Shown here piece by piece: positions 59,300 to 64,000 of a stretch of DNA of 64,000 nt (the stretch's first letter is position 1; each line of letters begins with the position of its first letter). The DNA is taken from positions 190,843-254,842 of the forward strand of contig SJOL01002760.1 of assembly GCA_004794785.1 (NCBI GenBank), in the 5' to 3' direction. The position numbers were made by a program, and so were the translations under genes. The notes under the pieces are model-generated. The model saw only the letters and a list, made by a program, of their open reading frames with translations, did not search any database and was not told where the DNA came from. This DNA comes from Opisthorchis felineus. Taxonomy: Eukaryota > Platyhelminthes > Trematoda > Opisthorchiida > Opisthorchiidae.

Positions 59300-62200
59300 C
59301 TGAACCATCCCGGTGACTGGAATTACGTGCAGCGGCAAACCTGACCATCATCAAAGCCGGAGAAAAAAGGAAGGCGAAACAGCGGTTTCCTAAAAATTAT
59401 TATGGTATATCAGTCGCATGTGAGAAGTCAGGTTGTTACACCGCCCAAAGCATGCATACTTGCTAGTGTCCTTCATACGGACTACGATCCGACCCATTCG
59501 CTGAGTTAACCACACCTCAGACGGCTGCTCTGTTGTCCACACCTTCCCTTATCACAGCGCAAATTTATGCGTAGGTTCAACTATATGCGAGGTTGGCGCA
59601 TTTGCGGTGAACGACTTCTGCATGATAATCCGTCAGTGTTACATGCTGACAACAACATAACTTGCGTAGGCACTGTGCCCACGGAATCATTTGTTCTCAG
59701 TCCCGCTGGAATTCAGCAAACCAGTTTGTCAACACGAAATAAAGATGAACCGACTCTCAGTTTCCAAGTTGCAACTCAGTGAGATAACAGTGAAAATTTG
59801 GAGTGAATAATCTTTAAGGGACTGCGAATGCATCCACCAGGGCAGGCAAGCAACCAGCCTCGAAAATCAAATTTTCTAGCGTTCAGCATTTAACTGGGGC
59901 CTACTGGAACATTGCATCCAACTGTGACATGCATGTCGCTGATATTCTCCAGCATGCATAACAAACAACCTTTGAGATTGACGGATCTTCACAACAAAGT
60001 GGTCGTACTTGCATCGTAACGTCTGAGTGGAGGGCTGGACAGCAGGAAGGTTAAACGGATGAATTGCAGTCCTGGTTGATTCAGGCCAACGAAGCATGTG
60101 TTTGTTTTTCGGGTTACGATTTTCTTACATCGCTATACAGTCTTATGTTAGGGAAACACGCGACATAGTCTTCAAGCACTCTCACATCAGTGGTGAGATC
60201 AAACAACGAATGTGATCCGTGCGCATATGCGGTGTATCTCAGACAGCCTTATTAGATTCTCGCTAAGTTTTGTCTTCCAAAACTGTGGTTTGCATGAGGT
60301 TGATCTTTGTAGTACGCCAGCGCATTTGTAGCGTGCAGCCCAATTTCATCAATTCTGTGTATGAACACATTTTGTTGATGACAAATCATCCCGTTTCCTA
60401 ATATCATCCAAGTCTATTTTAATGGTTTGGTGAAGAAATACAGCTTTTTGAAATACAAGGTATCCGTAATCAAGCACAGCATGCTTGTCCCTTCCAGTCA
60501 GACTAACAAGCAACTCTGTCGACGGATTTCAGTTATGTCTCACCATAATCTTGCAAAATGTGATCTGTAAATGCCATGAATTATGAACTAAAAATGTGAG
60601 GTTCTGTTATTTGAAACCGAATGAACAACCTAATTTTAACCGCATTGCACTCTAGACATCGTAATTATTTACACTGGATTGCTTTAATTAGACTGGTATC
60701 TCAGCTGTTGTTTGTAAGTTACGTCTTCAAAATATGTATGTGGCCTGAAATAATCTAAAGTACACACAAAGGCATAGTTCGGAAAAGTAAAATTTTGATC
60801 GCAGTTGATTCGCATTCCCTCAATTACACTTTTAAGTCGGAATTATTACAGGTATGTGGGAATCTTTGTAGTATTGGATGTGGTCAAGTTTTTTGGCAAA
60901 ATGCAATTTAGTTGTGGAAACACCGTATTATCCATATTTCAACCTTCTTTGTTAGTTGTTTTCACGTTTACGGTGGGCACACTGCTGCAATTTGTCCTGT
61001 GGCGTACCAGGTAGTACCTCATAGTCTCTGAGGTTTCCTTGTTTGTGGAATTCATTCCACCTTGCAGATAGTTTATTGCGCCTTTGTAGTGCCGATCTAA
61101 TGCGCACTGTTTTAAACCTCTCCGCATTCGGCAAGTCTGGGTGTCGAATCATTCACTAAGCCCCCTTATCTGCCGTCTAGTCATAGGTTTTGCTCACTAC
61201 CATTGTGGTTTCGCCAAAATTTACTCAAGTTAATTGACAGCCATATTGATATAAATGAGACATGCACTAATATATACGAAAGCCATCCAGGAAGTATTTG
61301 TTTCTTTAGAAAACCTTAGTTACTTTCTGAGGGCGCAGTTCATTAGTAGTGGGATATAAAATTGACTCTCCTTTTCAAAACAGACAGGCTGACCTCTTGA
61401 AATTCCAAATGCCTAATATAGCCATAGAATTTCTACCAAGTTGGAAAAGTTAGGATGCGGTAGTCCTCGCTCTTAAGTGACCATTTTGACGAGTGACTGC
61501 GCTATGATATAGCTCAAACGCTTTAATAATCACTACTCAAGATAGGTGTTGCTTTCCGGTGTTAAAATTCAGCTGACAAATTTCAGGTACTTTTCAGAAT
61601 GTTTAATCCATGACCTCACAAGAACTAGGTGCCTTAACTTCCCATTATCTAATCGAGTGCTTTTGCAAGACGCATTCTAATTCCATGTAGAATCCTTCCT
61701 TGTTAGTCATCTAACAACAAGCATGAATACTCCGAGAGGGGGATTCCTATCACAGTGAAAAATCAAACTTCTGTGCACATGATGCCAGCTCCTTTCAGCA
61801 GTTTTATTCTTGTCGAACAAAGTGTCACCTGGAGTGTTTCAACGGACCGCTGTTCGGTGTGTGTCCGTTTCGTAATGATGTAAAACCTGTGAATATACTC
61901 ACCGAGTAACTGGAAATAATCCTCCCAAAGTAAGATCCTACGCTAATTGTCTCCGTGCAGAAACAAGAGCTATAATTTGTCGCTTTACATGCGAACAATC
62001 GAAATCTGTTGGTAATGCTATTTGTACATTGTGCACTGACAGATTTTGGAATGCCTGAGCCGCATTCTATTTTTTCACAAGCCTCCTCTTCTCAGCAAAA
62101 CATTTCAATGTTCTTATCGGAGATAATATATAGCAAGTTACCTTTGCCCGCTTGGACTTTTCTGTTTATAAAGGGTTCAATTAGTATATTATGAAGGTTT

Positions 62201-64000
62201 TTCTAAACCATCCAACCGAAATTAACATGGGGTGTTTAGGGCGTTTGAGTGATGGAGCAACAGTTTTCAACTTTTTCCGCGGACAATCAGGTAACTTTGC
62301 AGTTGTGATATGGAGTTTTCCAAGACGGTGTCCTTTCAAATAGGCACTCAAACTCCTGCCAGCCTCATCAAAAAAGGTCCTAATATGGGGCTTTATAAGC
62401 CCCCCGATTTATTGTAATATTTATTTTTGTGGAATGTCTGAATTAATCAACACTGACCTTCAACTGCCAGTAAAGTGTAATATTTTTCCCCTTGAATTTG
62501 CATCCTCTCTATGTAAACCCATGGCCAGCTTGAGATCTGTCCTCCTGAAAATCGTTCTCTCATTCGAATTAGGTAGTTGATCCTGAGTAATTCGTCTGTT
62601 ATATGTTGCTTTTTGGAGTCCGCTCTCTGTTTGGATCCTTGTGCTTGGGATTTTAAGAAAGCACTTCCGACGGACATACGAGAACTAGATATTACGTTGT
62701 TTTAGATTTCAGGTGGTTGACTCTTTAGTAAACCCATAAACCGAGGCTAAGACACTGGTTGGCAAGCAGTAAGTCTTAGTAAACGTTCTTAATGTCTACT
62801 CCATAAAAGTCGACCACTGAAAATAACGATTGCGATTCCCCTGTGTCAGACGTCCGATGTTCAACCTTCGTCGCCGCTAAAGATGTGAACTGCTGATGAA
62901 TTCTAATGAAACTCGAGTCCGCTGATTTAAATGTTCGGTGTAAGTTCTCCAGAATAACTAAGCCAGGACAGAAAGCGTAGTTTTCAAGCTAGAGTGACGT
63001 GAATGTAAATTCTACAGAACACAGGACTACCGAGGACTGTTTTGTTCAAAACCGCGCATGGATGAAAAACACTTGTGAGACGTTGACATTTAGTCTGATG
63101 GCTTCAGTCCTAGGGCATTGAATAACTGGGAAGCGGGTCACCGTATCAAAATTGAGTCCCAATGGTTTAATACAATGTAACTTAAGTGAGATTTTCGTCC
63201 TCTATATAGACTTTTGTTTGTGAAACAAAACAACTATACGGATAGCCACAACTTACCGATAAATACCTTATTCGTGTTTACGTTGAATGTGGTGCACGAT
63301 GTGCACCTTGGATTTAATCGGGTTTTCATGTTCAGTGGGATAGCATCGTACGCAAATATGCTGGCTCAGGACCTGGTCCACTAGTTTTTCTTGGTGTTCT
63401 CCGTGTTACTGCTCCGAAAACAAAGCTGGTCCGTGTTTGACCTGGCTATAAAGTTTGGTCTCATATATCAAGGAGTCCCTGTCCTAAGCCACGTACGAAC
63501 TAGTGCAATAAATGGGCAACAGACAAATCAGTTGGTCTACACTAATGCTGTTCGACAACGGTCTCTTTGGTAGCATGAATCATGAAGCGGCGGCGGTATA
63601 AACCCGCGTGACTGGAGGATTTGTTTTCTGATTGATATGATCAGTTACTTGGCAGCTTTTGAAGTGCAAATATACCTAAGCAGCTAAATTTTTACATTCC
63701 TTCGGTGTAGGTTTTCATAGAAATTAAATATTTGACTGAATAAACCATGTAGATGACCGCTTAATAAACATGAGGCGGTACACAAGCGGTACAATGTCAA
63801 CCCGAGACAAAGTTCCTACGCTACCCTCAACTCTACCCATGCACATTCACGCGATTTACAAATGCATTTCGGCTCGCCTTTATAGAAAGTACTCTCAAGA
63901 AATTGCTCCAATGTTATTCTACAGCATTCCGGTTTTAACGAGTCCACATTGGCTGGTTACTGATTCCCATTTTCTTGCTACACATCAATCAGTTACAAAA
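59300..64000. other. No gene recognised; upstream of P4
   Basis: Leader and propeptide exons of P4 would be expected here on the minus strand, but none is evident. Open frames are all under 80 codons and show no domain. Confidence 0.4.

Overview
This window reads as eukaryotic, repeat-rich, mostly non-coding DNA of a metazoan. I see no operons, no long intact genes and no tRNA or rRNA genes. Several traits together suggest a parasitic flatworm (a trematode, or possibly a diphyllobothriid-type tapeworm): decayed R2-clade and CR1-clade retrotransposons, one intron of only about 40 bp beside kilobase introns, and short scattered exons with GT..AG borders. The species assignment is inference; no sequence search could be run.

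The main coding signal is a set of dispersed exons from pepsin-like aspartic peptidases (family A1) on both strands. The best preserved, P2, lies on the minus strand from 18.81 to 13.19 kb. Its exons carry, in order, the DTGSS active-site region, the flap-side DGSLGLA segment, a middle segment, the second active-site region and the C-terminal LFGDV segment. P1 (+, 7.18-8.09 kb), P3 (+, 31.4-32.2 kb) and P4 (-, 59.30-53.75 kb) are recognised because their exons align with those of P2 in the same order. Every second-site motif I can read has lost the catalytic Asp-Thr-Gly (ELG in P2, LTG in P1, an Asn/Ser-rich stretch in P4, no DTG in P3). The group therefore looks like inactive homologues or pseudogenes, not working proteases.

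Mobile elements: a nearly full-length but frame-broken R2-clade element occupies 6.04-2.78 kb (-), with zinc fingers, a Myb domain, reverse transcriptase, a zinc knuckle and a restriction-like endonuclease. It does not sit in a recognisable 28S rDNA target. A 5'-truncated CR1-clade element lies at 35.74-37.23 kb (+).

Between 40.5 and 45.7 kb lies a large inverted repeat: two 903-bp arms with only a few mismatches noticed flank a 3,386-bp loop. The loop holds one copy of an unrecognised repeat that returns, more decayed, at 49.86-50.48 kb. Another dispersed repeat joins the window start (1-265) to 57.66-57.96 kb, next to a local tandem duplication. A compound (GTGA)n/(GTCA)n microsatellite lies at 51.53-51.67 kb.

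The remaining long stretches hold nothing I can support as genes. They are probably introns of the peptidase-like loci and old repeat-derived DNA.
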